In this document: in pieces, positions 12,984-25,867 of the stretch
How positions within the stretch are numbered: the stretch's first letter is position 1
Layout of the letters: every line of letters starts with the position of its first letter
Source: Allolobophora icterica
Taxonomy: Eukaryota > Annelida > Clitellata > Crassiclitellata > Lumbricidae
Reading direction: 5' to 3'
DNA: 64,000 nucleotides
Assembly: GCA_963556255.1 (NCBI GenBank)
Contig: OY744611.1
Span: forward strand, 8,319,974-8,383,973
Program-made: the position numbers and the translations under genes
Notes under the pieces: model-generated
Databases searched by the model: none
Seen by the model: the letters and a program-made list of their open reading frames with translations, nothing else
What the model was told of the DNA's origin: nothing

Positions 12984-13427
12984 GGGGCCATCTATATATT
13001 ACGTACGCAAAAAATCATATTTTCATACCCCCTCCCCCTGTTTCACCTCGTACATTTTGTGGACCCCTTTCCATGAGTACGTATACAACTAAGCTTCTCT
13101 ACCCCCCCCCCAGCTTTACAAAAGTTAATTAGCTAAAGTCATCTTTAAGACATTTATTTTACCGTAGGCTACTAAATATTTTTGTTAAACATCACATTTG
13201 CTAGGTAAAATTTGTTAACTGTTATGAAGAAATAAAATACTAACAACACTAACACTTACATTTCGAAAAGTTTTAATAAAATTGATAAAGCAGGAATATA
13301 GTCGGTGATTTGGTTTTTGCGTACGTACACATTTTGTCGAGCCCCCTCCGCCATACGCACCCGTACGAAAATCGCCTAAATCCGATCTCCCCTCCCCTCA
13401 TTGCGTACGTAATACATGGATGGTTCC
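12984..13427. mobile_element. PIF/Harbinger-like MITE, 444 bp
   Basis: The left end is GGGGCCATCTATATATTACG and the right end is the near-inverse ATACATGGATGGTTCC. A TAA trinucleotide flanks both ends (12981-12983 and 13428-13430), the PIF/Harbinger target preference. Inner parts carry inverted GTACGTAC-type motifs. A relative lies at 59192-59670. Confidence 0.72.
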
Positions 13428-13469
13428 TAACAGCCTTCGACGATTGATAAAAATGTTAATTTAGAAGTT

Positions 13470-13590
13470 TATTTCAGTAGCGACCGTATGACCTCGACTC
13501 TACTAAGTTTTAAAATGATTGATCGGGTGAGATTCTTCACCACAGCTGCCCGTTTGAATGGACATTGGACACCACGCCATACAAGGTCCC
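13470..13590. repeat. Dispersed repeat shared with about 42596-42715
   Basis: GCGACCGTATG, then TGAGATTCTTCACCAC and CCGTTTGAATGG recur in the same order near 42604-42690. A low-copy interspersed element is likely; its ends are not defined. Confidence 0.55.
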
Positions 13591-14200
13591 CGTGTACACG
13601 CATATATGCATACAAACACACTTACATGCACACTATATGTATGTATGTAGCATACATAGTCTTGTACATGTACCTTACTTTGCATTACCTTACTCTGTTA
13701 CCCTCCAATCACCCTAACCTCCTTTATTCTACCATTCAACCCCTTCGGATCAATCCAACGGACAAAATCAATTACCCCGGGTGGAAGCAATGGTCACCTC
13801 GCAACCCTCAGCCAATCACCGCGAAGGGTGTCTACCCGTGTGTAGGACAACTACCTGTCAATCAACAAGGGAGGTTACGGTCAGTTGGGAGGGTCAGGAC
13901 GGGGCTTTAACCGCAGAACGAAGCACCCTTGGGGCATTCGAGCGAGTCGCGGATCGTAGGACAGCGGGGTAAATTACAATTTGCCAGACAAGTAAACGAC
14001 TTCGGGCAGAGCTATAGATTTTTAGAGTAGATAGTACGCTGTGACGGTTTAAGCGTTTTAGGGGTTAGCTACAAAATATCAATCAAATCAAACGTGAATT
14101 TAGGGAGATTTGTAGTGAACTAGAAGAAACTACTCACTTACTCGAGCGAGTGAACAAGGACGAGTATAGTGAGGCTAAAGAAAAGTTTAAAGGTCAAAGA

Positions 14201-17200
14201 ATGAAGCGGGGACTCAGCGATACGGAGAATGAAGACGATACTTTTGAAGATGACGAGAGCGAACACCGAGCAGGGTAAGACTAACTATTTTCTCAACCTT
14301 TCCCCGCAGAGGTTTCTTCTTTGGACGACGTCTAGAGGCGGTACATAAATCGATGTAAATGAACCGAAATATATTCAACGGACAAAAGGTTAATTTATTT
14401 TGTTAATTAGGACAATTTATATAGCGCCTTAGCATTTTCAGCAAACACTTGAGTGATGTTAAAATTTCGTTAAACACAGTTAGGCCTATTGGATGTCAAG
14501 TGGAGGGCTACGACAGAATAGATATCTTCAAGAGGTTGCTATATTTACTAAAGCCAGACTGAGAGGCATCCATGGTTATGAAACGTTAAAGCGACGTCCT
14601 TTTTAGCCCCGACGCATAAGGTCGGGTGGCCAGTCATCTCCCTTGGCGCCTGATCTTCTCAAGAAATAATTTGCGAATTGATTGAATAACCGACTGATTA
14701 ATTACATACATACTGACTGACTGGTTGATTTACAGACTGACTTACTGAATGACTTGCTGACTGACTAATTTACTGATACACTTACTATCTGACTGACTGG
14801 CTTATTTACTGATTGACTGACTTTCGGACTGACTGACTGGCTTACTGATTTACATTTATTAAAATGACTGACTGACTGACTGACTGACACACTCACTCAC
14901 ACACACACTCACTCATTCACTCACTCGTTGACTGTATCAGAGACTTAGTGAACTAATGAAAAGCAACGAAAGAATCAACTGATTTCCTCTTCTTCCGATA
15001 GATCTCCGACGCAGAGTTGTCACGTTCCCGATCGCAAGAGAAGACGAGGGGTAAGTCACCTCCGGTTATCTTGTTAGAGTAAGCCACCTTCAGTTTCACT
15101 TTTCTATCTCCATAGCCGTTAGCGCGATAAATTCTATCCGTATGTTATAGTCCTAAGGAAGTAAACCTACACAACGGCTATGTATAATTTATCAATCACG
15201 AAGTTCAGTTGATTACAGTGTAAAGTGTTAAGTGTATATCGCATCAGGACTTTTCGCAGACAGTCACGGATCACTCGTCTACTTTACAAACTCTCACATC
15301 ATTACGGTTATGGTGAGAAATTGTGGAAGAAGCTAAATAAACGGAAGTGACGCAGCGTCGTTAGACAGTGGCGCCTTCTACTGAGTATACAATGATAAAT
15401 GAATGAAATGAAAAAATGAATGAATGAAAAATTTAAGAAGTAAAATGAAGAATGGGAACAATGAACGATGCGCAAGAACCTTCCTAATCTTCCACGTCCA
15501 CGTTACTACTGTGGAACTTCAGAAGTCTCCAGATTAGATCTGATTAGATCAGACTTGGATCTGATTAGACTGCATCATATTTATATTATATCAATATCAT
15601 TGTCTTAAATATCAAGATAACTCGTTTGTCTAAATACCATAATAATCAACGTCTCAATAAACAACATACCCTATAACCTGAATAGCCACCCACACCTTAC
15701 GCTGGCAGTCATCCTTTTCACCGCCATCTCAGACTTTACCCCACCTTTTCATCACTCTGCTCTTTTCCTCGTGTGTGTATGTATGTGTTAGAGAGTGACA
15801 CGGTAATGGGGAAAGCGGTATTACCGCGGTTACCGCGGTAAAAACCGCGGGGATCATGTCAGAACCGGCGGTAATACCGTGGGGATGGAAATAATATCAC
15901 GGTAATTACCGCGGTAACGGTTTGAACATTGTCCACTGCATGAAATAATTAGTATTTACTCTAAACGGGTCTGCTTTTTCAATGTCTTTGCATTGCTCTT
16001 TATCATTGAAAACTTGAATATTCGATTTCTTTCCACCTTCTGGTCCGCCTTGACTGTTTAAGAGTGAGCATGTGAATCCTAATTTGAATTTGAAGTATGC
16101 TCTGTTTTTAAAGCTGTTACTGTTTCAGTTTTGAGCATTGTCTGTTTTCGAATGGGGACAGACCAGATGGGGATGGGGATGGGGACAGATCGGATGGGGA
16201 TGGGGTGGGGATGGGGACAGACCGGATGGGGATGGGGTGGGGATGGGTACAGACCTGATGGGGATGGGGACAGATCCACGGGAATGGGGTGGGGATGGAG
16301 AGAAATTCTGTCCGTCCCCATGTCACTCTCTAGTATGTGTATGTACATGTATGTGTGCCTGTGTGTGTAATGCTTACCACGATCCATATTTAATTAAGCT
16401 ACTATACACAAGTTATGGGCTAACAGACGAGTCCCTGGTCTGTTCATCCACTGGGGCGCTCTTCCAGGCCGACACCCGATAGAGGCCGTACTCCCACCTC
16501 CTATTACTGCCGCGCGGTTCAACGCTCCCTGGGGCAAGGTAGTGGCTCCCTTAGAAGAGCGTACATCTGGCTACAAGCGCGCTACAAGGGGTTAATTAGC
16601 TGACCCTATTAATAGGCAAGCAGAAGTTCCGTGACACGCTACGATTCACACAAACAACTCACGATTTACCGTTATAACATTGCGTCAAAAATTAACTGGT
16701 TGTTTACGTATAGCTGTGCAATTAAATAGATCATTGAGAAGCGTCGAAGGGATCGCATCAACTATAGTTTGTCGGAGCTGAAAAGACTTGTACCAGCCGC
16801 CTTCGAAAAACAGGTAAAGTGAATGATGAACGAACGAATGAATGAATTTATTCAATAAATCAATCAATCAACATTTATATAGCGCCCGTTCAAGGAAACT
16901 ATTCAGAGGCGCTTCCAGTCCAACCTCGACGAAAGAGAAAAGTCTTTAGAGCAGAGAAGAAAGCGGTGGATGAGTCTCGAGGAAGAGACCGCAGCTCAGG
17001 AGGAAACACATTCCAAATTGAGTCCAATCCACAGAGAAAGGGCGCTGCTGCATAGTAGTGGTGCTTGCGAAAGGAACAGAGATGTCACCACGGATGACAG
17101 AGCGAAGAGTGACCAGATGGAGCAGAGGCACGAGAACAAGGCTCGCGCAGATAGGAGGGAGCACGGCCTAGGTGACATTGCCAGACAATGGAGGCAAACC

Positions 17201-17660
17201 GGTAGACAATGCATTGTGAGAATGGTAACCAGTGGAGGACATCTCGCATGTATTCAGAGACATGGCCAAATTTAGGAATGCGCCAACAAACAACTGAATT
17301 GGTAGGAGATAAATACATGAATTTAAAATCCAGTTAATAACATGATAGAAATGAATAAACTGAAAAATAAATAAATATGAAATAAACAAAGTTACAAAGA
17401 ATAGCCAAAGGGAATTTGATAAATTTTAAAATAAATAAGTAACTAAATCGGCCTTCTATCTGTGGACGTGTGTATTTATATCTTTCTGCCTATCAGAAAA
17501 CCCAATCCTCTGTCCCATGCAGTCTCTCTTTTCACTCTCTGTCTCACTCTCTGTCTGTCTATCTCTGTCTCAACTCTCTGTCTCTGTCTCTCTCTGTGTC
17601 TGTGTCTGTCTCTCTGTGGCTGTCTCTGTCTGTCTCTGTCTGTCTGTCTGTCTGCCTGCC

Positions 17661-17709
<49 letters not shown>

Positions 17710-19405
17710 TTCTACATCGGAGTATAATAAAAAAAACATGCAATCCTGTTAACGCAGGGTTCATCGAAGCTCGAGAAAGCCGAGATACTGAAGATGACGG
17801 TCGACCATCTGAAGATGCTGCAGTCGAGGGGTAGGAATATAACAGCGCTACAAAAATAGTAGACCAATCTCAGTAACGCATAACAACAATAGTAATCTAA
17901 ATCGTAAACTCCAAGTTTCTGAAGCGCAACTCTTAAACTAAGCGCAGGACACCAGCTTATTCTCGAGCGCTGCGTCATATCAGAGGGGTTGTCTAGAGAT
18001 CAATGTCCAGTGGAGGACCGAGTCCGGTTGTCAGCGAGACCAGAGAGAGTATGTATAGCTACTGCTGCTAAGGCGGGTTTCGTTGAGGACGAGAAGGCTT
18101 GGAAGGCCTTATACCAGGTTAATTAATCTACGGGTATACGCCTATAAGTGACCTTATACTCGTACCCTATCCTACATAGTCTACTATACTCTGCAAATAA
18201 ACATTCAGGTTACAACCTTTCAAAGCGCCGTCAATATGGCGCAGTTGCAGTCGTTATTAGAAATTCATATAGCGCCACTTTCGGAAACTAATTACATGCG
18301 ATTTCTACACTAACCGTAATGAAGTTTAAACTATATATCGTATGTCGTGTGTGTTTCTGACCCAATCTAATCTGATGATTTCTATAGCGCCGCTATATCA
18401 TGCTGTACAAGGAATCAGTCGATGGTCGCTTCGGGTGAAATCGTCGATGAGATTGGAGATAAGTCAATCAACGACATCCAAAGCTCTGAAGCAGGACCGG
18501 CCTTAGCTTCAGTGAAGACCCTCCAACTCCACCTAATTAAAATCAGGCGTGGGACTGGCACTTCCATAGGTAGGGTAGTGTATAACTTTTCAATATATGC
18601 AGCGCCTGCATGATACCCTGCAGTATAACTGGCACTACTACAGGTAGAGTAGTGGCGGAGTTTCCATACGCGTGTGCTTTTCTTATATATATGCGCAGGT
18701 GGTACCTATAGTTTCGACACGGCCGCAGTGGCCATGGACTTCCGCAGCGTCGGCTTCCGCGAGTGTGCCGCTGAGGTTGCTCGTTACCTGGTTGCCATCG
18801 AAGGCCTCGACTCCCACGATCCACTCTGCGTCCGCCTTCTCTCCCACCTCCATTACTACCCCTCAACCGCTTCCTCCTCCGCCTCATCATCATCCACTTC
18901 CGTTTCCGGGCACGTGACCAACTGGCATCCCAACACGACGAATCGCCCGCCGTACGCAAAACCTGTGACGTCACTCGACGCGCCGTACGCTAAACCAGTG
19001 ACGTCAATGGTTTCTGGGTACGCTGCGCCGCACAACCGCCAGGTGGAGCCAACGAGCGCAGTCCCTTCCGGTTCTACGGCGTTCGTCGACTACGCTCGAT
19101 TTGACGACCGGACTTCCGGTTACGGCCAGTTCCGGTTTCCCAACGCAACTTCCGGTATGCCTGGTGGCGCTCAAAATTGCGGCGCGCTGGTAGATGGCGC
19201 TGCACCACAAGTGGCGACATCTGTGTTTGCTGGACTGAACTCACAGTTTCTCAACCTCGACAGTTCCGCTTTTGGATACAACAACAACAACAACAATCCG
19301 TCCTCGTCGTTGTCGTCATCATCATCGTCGTCGTTGTCGTCGACTTCTTCGCTGCTTCAGTGCCTGCGACCTTACAGACCGTGGGGCAGTGACCTCGTCT
19401 ACTGA
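14201..19405 (+). CDS. HEY: HEY-family bHLH-Orange transcriptional repressor, five exons, complete
   Basis: Exons 14201-14274, 15002-15050, 16730-16813, 17758-17830 and 18699-19405 join in phase to 328 residues. The ATG was chosen because MKRGLSDTE matches the HEY N-terminus and runs into the first donor. Residues 36-92 form the bHLH: RKRRRG then [11 protein letters not shown], with Gly where Hes proteins carry Pro, and a second helix [18 protein letters not shown]. The Orange domain (about 105-150) includes [11 protein letters not shown] and YLVAIEGLD. The tail is Ser/Asn-rich (NNNNNN then serine runs) and ends [14 protein letters not shown] at 319-322 is the HEY-specific C-terminal motif. 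HEY proteins are nuclear Notch-effector repressors binding E-box/N-box DNA as dimers. Five exons match the usual HEY structure. Introns hold (GACT)n, a MITE, a LINE fragment and (TCTG)n. No clear TATA or Su(H) site was found. Confidence 0.95.
14680..14935. repeat. Degenerate (GACT)n array in HEY intron 1
   Basis: GACTGACT, GATTGACT and CTTACTGA units with drift, ending in CACTCA repeats just upstream of HEY exon 2. Confidence 0.8.
15789..16332. mobile_element. 544-bp MITE-like element, TIR TAGAGAGTGACA, in HEY intron 2
   Basis: The ends TAGAGAGTGACA and TGTCACTCTCTA are perfect inverted repeats, flanked by the 8-bp duplication GTATGTGT (15781-15788 and 16333-16340). The left part is full of ACCGCGGT palindromes; the right part is a GATGGGGATGGGG-type array. 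There is no transposase. The 8-bp duplication fits a hAT-like mobiliser. Confidence 0.82.
16866..17280 (-). mobile_element. LINE (L2/CR1-like) 3' fragment in HEY intron 3
   Basis: Read on the minus strand, frames contain [15 protein letters not shown] and [11 protein letters not shown], matching the conserved region downstream of the reverse transcriptase in L2/CR1-like LINEs. The 3' end carries GGCGCTATATAAATG followed by (ATTG)n, at about 16855-16885. The fragment is frameshifted and dead. Confidence 0.72.
17525..17712. repeat. (TCTG)n microsatellite in HEY intron 3
   Basis: TCTGTCTG units, with an uninterrupted run at about 17660-17703, ending about 45 bp upstream of HEY exon 4. Confidence 0.92.
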
Positions 19406-19483
19406 CCTCTTGCGATTGTGTTAACAGTTCATTGGACGGCTATATATGCCATATAATATAGCTATTTACTGTAAACAGAGGGG

Positions 19484-19700
19484 CGCGATATAGTCTAGTG
19501 GATAGCGTGCTGGACTTTCAACCAAGAGGTCGCGGATTCAAATCCCTGCAAGTACAGAAATTTGTCTAGATTTCTGTGGCATCTGCGCCCTTAATCAACT
19601 CAGCTGTGACCGTACACTGTCGGTGGGAAGATGAGACGGCGATGAAGAACACTGGCAACACGCCCTCATATAAGCTGGGGCTAAGAACAATAAAGTCGCC
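19484..19700 (+). mobile_element. tRNA-derived SINE just downstream of HEY
   Basis: The tRNA-like head contains TAGTCTAGTGGATAGCGTG (A box) and GGATTCAAATCC (B box). The body continues with TGACCGTACACTGTCGG and GATGAGACGGCG. The same body recurs near 26540 and 37385. The copy contains AATAAA at 19689-19694. Confidence 0.78.
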
Positions 19701-21868
19701 AACACTTCGTACCCAAGGCTGTCTGTTATAACTTAGAGATTAATAGTGTCATATTCAGCTGCAATTTTTTTCTATTCTTTTGTGACAGATTGTCTGAAAA
19801 AAGTGCAGCATAAGTTTTGCCTTTGCAGTGTATACGAGGATAATCATAATCAGGATCAGTGTGATTATAATGATCATAAGAATCATCATTGATCCTGATT
19901 AATTCCCTCCAAAGGATTGTAATTTGGGATTTGTCTATTATTATAGTTATTTATTACTACTCGTTTATTAAGTTCTATTATCTAATTACCAATCATCAGT
20001 CGAAGGTGCTTGAACAATTCCGAGTAAAGGACTTCCTCAATGTCCTTTTAAGGGGAGGCTCAAACCAGTAACAAGGCGAGATTCTAACCAATAGTCTACC
20101 GTGTCCCACGTTTAGCACACCGTCATTCTCATCATGATCACCATAATGACCATCATCCCGTTTAATTATTATATGCCTATAATAAATAAAAACCAAGTTC
20201 TTCCACGCACATTCATCTTGATGCACAGGCCACCTAGCCATTTAACTGTCGTGACAATCCTTCATGAACAATGTACCTCGGCCAGAATTGGTCTAATAAA
20301 ATGCCCATCCTTTCTTTTCACGAGTACTTAACGACTATTAAATATGGATGAGCTTCATATACCTGCCGATCAGGCGTCCGTTGTCAAAACCCGGCTCTTC
20401 CAATACATAAATTAACTAAACTGTCCCATCAACTAGACTCTTTACTCTTTGTCAAGGGCCCAGCAAGCGCTAATCTCTCAAATCCTACAACTTCCAATGA
20501 AAAATGGGCGGAAATCTGTCGCCATTTTGACAATTTATGTTCATAAAAGCAGACGTTATGCAAATCAGCCGCTTTGTCACGGTCAACCAAGGCGCGACCA
20601 GCCAGCCCTCCAAAGCCCCCACCGAATGCCCTCCAGAATCCACTAACAGCCCATGGTCAAACTGGTGACGTGTCGGAGGATCTTCTTATTCAAAAGATCC
20701 GCATTTTATGACAATGTCGAGGTCTTGGATGACCCTGTGGGGCAAAGGGGCGATCTGTCGGGCAGCAGATGATACAGGACCTCGGAACCTTTTGTACCCG
20801 GTCAGCCCGTGTCCGCCCATTGCGGACACGCGAAACTGACCCCGCCCTGAGCCCTCTGCCACACGTACCCTCACTTACTAAAACCTCGCACACACTGGAC
20901 TATCAAGCGTATCTTAATCAACACAAATACTTCCCATACAGCTGGCCACGCTTACATTAATTCAGGACAGACTGTTCTAAAGTAAACAGCTGTGGATTCT
21001 GGATTTCTTTTCCAATCGGGTGTTCTTGAATACTGATTCTGATGGACAGTGTATCATGTGGGGATTACCTGGCCGTGAGATTTCACTTGAAAAAAAGGCA
21101 TTGTGATAACGTCGGTATAGAAGTCATTTGATCCGATGAGGTTGGAGACGACATCAACATTAAACGGAGTCACAAGATGTCGCTAAACACTGAATACTAC
21201 GGCCACATTATTATTTGCTACTACCAGAGACCACTCCTAGATAAGCAAGTACAAACTTACAAGACTAATAATGTAATAAAGGCGCTATATAACTATCTTT
21301 GATTGACACTTTATTATTCAAGCAACACTTAGAAACCACCAAGCATTTAAAAGAAATCATCTCATCTGAATGTTGACTTGATTCCCGCTTGGTTTTGGTA
21401 CGCCATCGGTTGATGCCTTGTACGTTTGACGCCGGGGCTACAGAAGTTGTTAATTAATTAATTAATTAATTAATTAATTAATTAAGTCAACTCAGAACAT
21501 TCACTGAAATTAAGCCATGAGCAACAGAACACGAGAGTCGTATAGCTCCTTTATATTTGTTTAGTTATATTCAACAACCGAGAGTTCTCGCATTAAAACT
21601 AGTCAAAGGCTAACCAACGAGCCTTAACAATAACACCTGAAACAAGTAATTAGCATAGGCAGAAAAAATCTAAATGAAATGGATCTGCAATTATCCAAGA
21701 AATTGATCGAATTGATGGGTCAGTTGAAGAGGAATTTGACGAATTCAATCCAAAAAATTGATAAAGTAACTGATTAATAAATGAATAAATAGATATATTG
21801 ATGAATCAGTTGATAAAGCGATCAATCACTGAATCGATTGATAACGTTGGATCTATCGCTTAATTCCT
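19701..21868. other. Intergenic between HEY and the chitinase gene
   Basis: No exon was recognised. It holds a minus-strand tRNA-like SINE remnant at about 20030-20115 (CTATTGGTTAGAATCTCGCC), a mixed-composition stretch at about 20430-20960 of unknown nature, and a (TTAA)n run at about 21449-21484. The LINE-type tail GGCGCTATATAAC lies near 21282. Confidence 0.45.
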
Positions 21869-23561
21869 CTAATCGCATCCATCCACTTTACCACATGCAG
21901 CTGTGCTCGGATTGAACCCATGACCCTGTGGACATTCGAGTCGAACTTTGACCCATCGAGATCCGTGCTGGACACAGATATAATAGAAATGACAAGATCC
22001 CGAATCCGGAAATAGACCGGACCTCGAGCAGGATCCACTTCCTTCTTCCGATTGCCCACTGGAAGCAGAAATAGCGACTTCTGCTGACGAGCCTAATTTG
22101 GATTCGGCACCATCTCCTACCTTTGACCTGACCCCATTAAACCAGTCGAAACCGTCGTTGCCATAACGACGCCGCCCCAGTTTCCGCGTCGGCCGACCTC
22201 CGTCCCCCGGATTTTGTTCTACTTCCAGTTGCGGCGAACCTCTGCTTCCGGCAATCCCGCCATCCTCTTCGCCTTCGTCATACGACTTCCGTTTCTGAGA
22301 CCTTCCGATTGAAGAATGCGCAACCAGAGCAGGCCCTTCGTCACCTACGAAGCCCTCACCATCATTCGCCGTATCCTGACTTCCGGTTCTTTGCCTTTCT
22401 GGTCGCCTCCTTCGGCTCCCTGGTTGCTCAGACCGATCAAGCTCTGGATCATCGTTTTTCGAGACTGACCTACGGTAGAATTCACCGCGATCTGTGGGCC
22501 TCCGATGAACAGTCGAATCGAAACCGGTGACGTCATCGCCGTTGACGTCACCGTCGTTATTGGAACGCGGAGTGGCTACCCCTGAGTTGGGGCTGCCCTC
22601 ACGAAGGGTCTTGTAGATGGTCGACAGGAGGGGGTATTTACCCTCACCGCAAGAACCTTTGAAATCATCCATGTCCAAAGACCAGATGAATGCGCCCGCC
22701 AGACCTTTCTTTCGCAGATGCTCTACCTACGAATGAACGACCGCAGAAATAAACAATAAGTAGACTATAAACAATAAAGAATCGTGAATCGCAAAAAAAA
22801 TAATGTGTCGGAAAATAAAAATATAAACTTAGAAATATGTATGATAAGAAAGGAAAAAAGAAATCTTGACTAATATCATGTTTACAAATAATTATGTATA
22901 TTGAAAGAGGTAAAAATGGAAATCACGACAAATAAAAAATTAAAAAAATATATTTAATGATATATGCAATAAGAAAGAACAATAGAAATTATGACAATTT
23001 CAAATACAGAACAGAAACACAAATGCATTCATAAATAATGTTAAGAAATAAAATTTATTTTAAATGTATACAATAAATAATGTAAAATAAAAAGTCTAAA
23101 ATACTAATATAAAATATAATACACAATATAAACTAAAATATCAAATATACATAATAAAATATACTAGAAATATATTATACAAAATATATAAAAAAAATAT
23201 TTTAACACAGACTCTGATATAGGTGATATACCTTGTGGGTGATGCTGCGTGGGTCATCGTACCCCACCCATTGGTCACCCTGATAGGCATAGGGTACCTT
23301 CTGCTCCTCCTCCCACACGGATGTCCAACCGTTCTTCAGATTCTCACACACCTATTCGTACGTTTATATAACGACCGATTACATGTAACAATAATTAACA
23401 ACTTCTATAGCGCCAGAAGATCAGTCCACAAGACAGAGAGGCAGTCCATGGTGGATAATCAATCTGGAAAAGGTAAGTCTTAAGTTGAGAACGAAATGAC
23501 ATGAGCGACCGAGCAGAACGGGAAGATACAGAGAGAGACAGAGACAGAGAGAAAGAGAGAA

Positions 23562-23606
<45 letters not shown>

Positions 23607-24986
23607 AACACACAAAGAGAGAGAGAGTGTTGGCAAGGGGTGAACATTTCTCTAAAGAAAATTCTGCCCTGGGAGATTTAAACCCCGACCTCTCGTTTGA
23701 CAGTCCATGCAGCACGCTAACCAATAGACAATCGCACCTCACCATGACTTACCTTCGCATAGATGACCCTGCCTGACCACCGTACTAGGAAGAAGCCAGC
23801 GGTGTAGTACTGATGAGTCTCTCTCTTAAAGTAGCGACATATAAATTTACAATTACAATAACAATGACAGGTGTATGTTTTCGTACCTCGTAGTAGGCCA
23901 GGGTACCGGCCTCCTGCGTGTACTTGCCAGGCGACCCAGCGCCACTGGCCGTCGCCTTCATGCCGTGCTTCGACGAGTCAGCCAGGGTGAAGGTCATTCC
24001 GTAGGTGGCCAGGCCAAGAACAACCTTTGACCTCGGTGTCTCCGCCTCGTTCAGCCAATAGTCGATCGACCAAGCCTAGAAACGGAAGTGGAAGATCTCA
24101 ATATCATATAAAGTAACTGTTGTGGTTTTATTAAGTTTTTTCTTTATGTCAGATAATAAGCAATGTAAACAGATGCGTATAACCTAACACTCGCAACTAC
24201 GTATTTATTTACACTCGCAACTACGTATTTAATACATTGCACGGATATTCCGAATGTATGCATGTATGTTTGCATGTATATACAATGGCGTTTCCAGAGC
24301 TATGAGGTAGGAGGCCAAGGTAGGGGATATGGAGGACTTCAAGCGGAGTTCAGGGCAGGACCCTTGTAGCTAATATTTTTGTGCTTAAATTGAAGAAGTT
24401 CTGAATTTTGCAGTTTCACTGGTAGGTGAATATTTCTAAACTCTTCTATATGTGGGTGGGGTAGGCCCTACCACCCGAAACTCATCGGATTTGCACGAAT
24501 CCCAATGCCCCGCCTGAGCAGGGATGGGGGCAACTGCATCCTTTGCCACTCACCCTCCCCTCCGGCGACGCTTATGCGTATACATGAAAAACATTTGTTA
24601 CAGTCATGACGATCAAACATCTAGTTGCAAATAATGTCCGTAACACATAATGTAGGTTAATCGAATGTATGTGAATGAATGTATATATGAATGTATGAAT
24701 GTATGTACGTCCGTGTATGTATCTATGTATCTGTCTATGTGTCTATGAATATGTCTATGTATCTCTGTCTGTTTTATTTGTGACTTCTGCTTCCTCCCAC
24801 CTGATTCCATTCCCTTTCGCCTCCTACTTCGTCGGAGCGTGGATGGAGGGCGCTGTGGTGACCTGTGTAATCGTTCCAGCTGCCATGATAATTGTAAGCC
24901 ATTACGAGCACGTAATCCACGTAACTGGTAAACACAGAAGCTGTAAATTAGTACGCACAGAAATAACGGCAATAAATAAGAGAGAC

Positions 24987-25025
<39 letters not shown>

Positions 25026-25790
25026 CAGACACAGACAAACAGAGAGAAAGCTATCAGATCTGCTTAATCAGTGCGCAATTAGTCTGTCTGTCTGCCTGTC
25101 TGTCTGTCTGTCTGCCTGCCTGTCTATCTGTCTGTCTGTCTGTCTGCCTGTCTGTCTGTCTGCCTCCCTGCCTGTCTGTCTGTCTGCCTGCCTGTCTCTG
25201 CCTGCCCGCCTGTCTGTCTGTCTGTCTGCCTGTCTGCCTGTCTGTCTGTCTGTCTGTCTGCCTCCCTGCCTGTCTGTCTGCCTGCCTGCCTGTCTGTCTG
25301 TCTGTCTGCTTGCCTGCCTGCCTGTCTGTCTGTCTGTCTGTCTGCCTGCTTGCCTGCCTGCTTGCCTGCCTGTCTCTCTGTCTGTTTGCCTCCCTGCCTG
25401 CCTGTCTGTCTGCCTGCTTGCCTGCCTGCCTGCCTGTCTGCCTCTCTGTCTGTCTGCCTCCCTGCCTGCCTGCCTGTCTGTCTGTCTGTCTGTCTGCCTC
25501 TATTTCAATCCGATCAACCAAGTCGGATCTGGAGACTTTTATAGCGCACTTTCATATTGCTAAATCCGCCTATCGACACCAGATGGCCAACCGAACGATC
25601 TTCTTCGACTCGTAGGCCAAGCTGATGTAGTAACTTCCGCCGGAAACAGCGATCGTCAGAAGCAACTTCGGGTTACCAGTCTCTTCTGCTTCACGATCAA
25701 ACGCCTCCCGAAGATCCTTAGAAAGAACAACATCAGCATCAACTGTTGATGATGAAGATGAAGATGAAGATGATGAAGATGGAGATGATA

Positions 25791-25867
<77 letters not shown>

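Noticed and set aside
14740..14935. Possible CRISPR-like or satellite array of GACTGACT units
   Set aside because: Units are directly adjacent tetramers without spacers; this is an ordinary degenerate microsatellite in a eukaryotic intron.
16970..17275. Plus-strand 101-residue frame in HEY intron 3
   Set aside because: Shadow of a minus-strand LINE fragment with conserved LINE motifs.
19484..19560. tRNA gene
   Set aside because: A and B boxes are present, but the arms do not pair into a full cloverleaf and the same sequence recurs with a non-tRNA body, so it is a SINE head.
25054..25544. Gln/Thr/Asp/Arg-rich and Cys/Leu-rich frames
   Set aside because: Translations of (CTGT/CTGC)n inside a chitinase intron.
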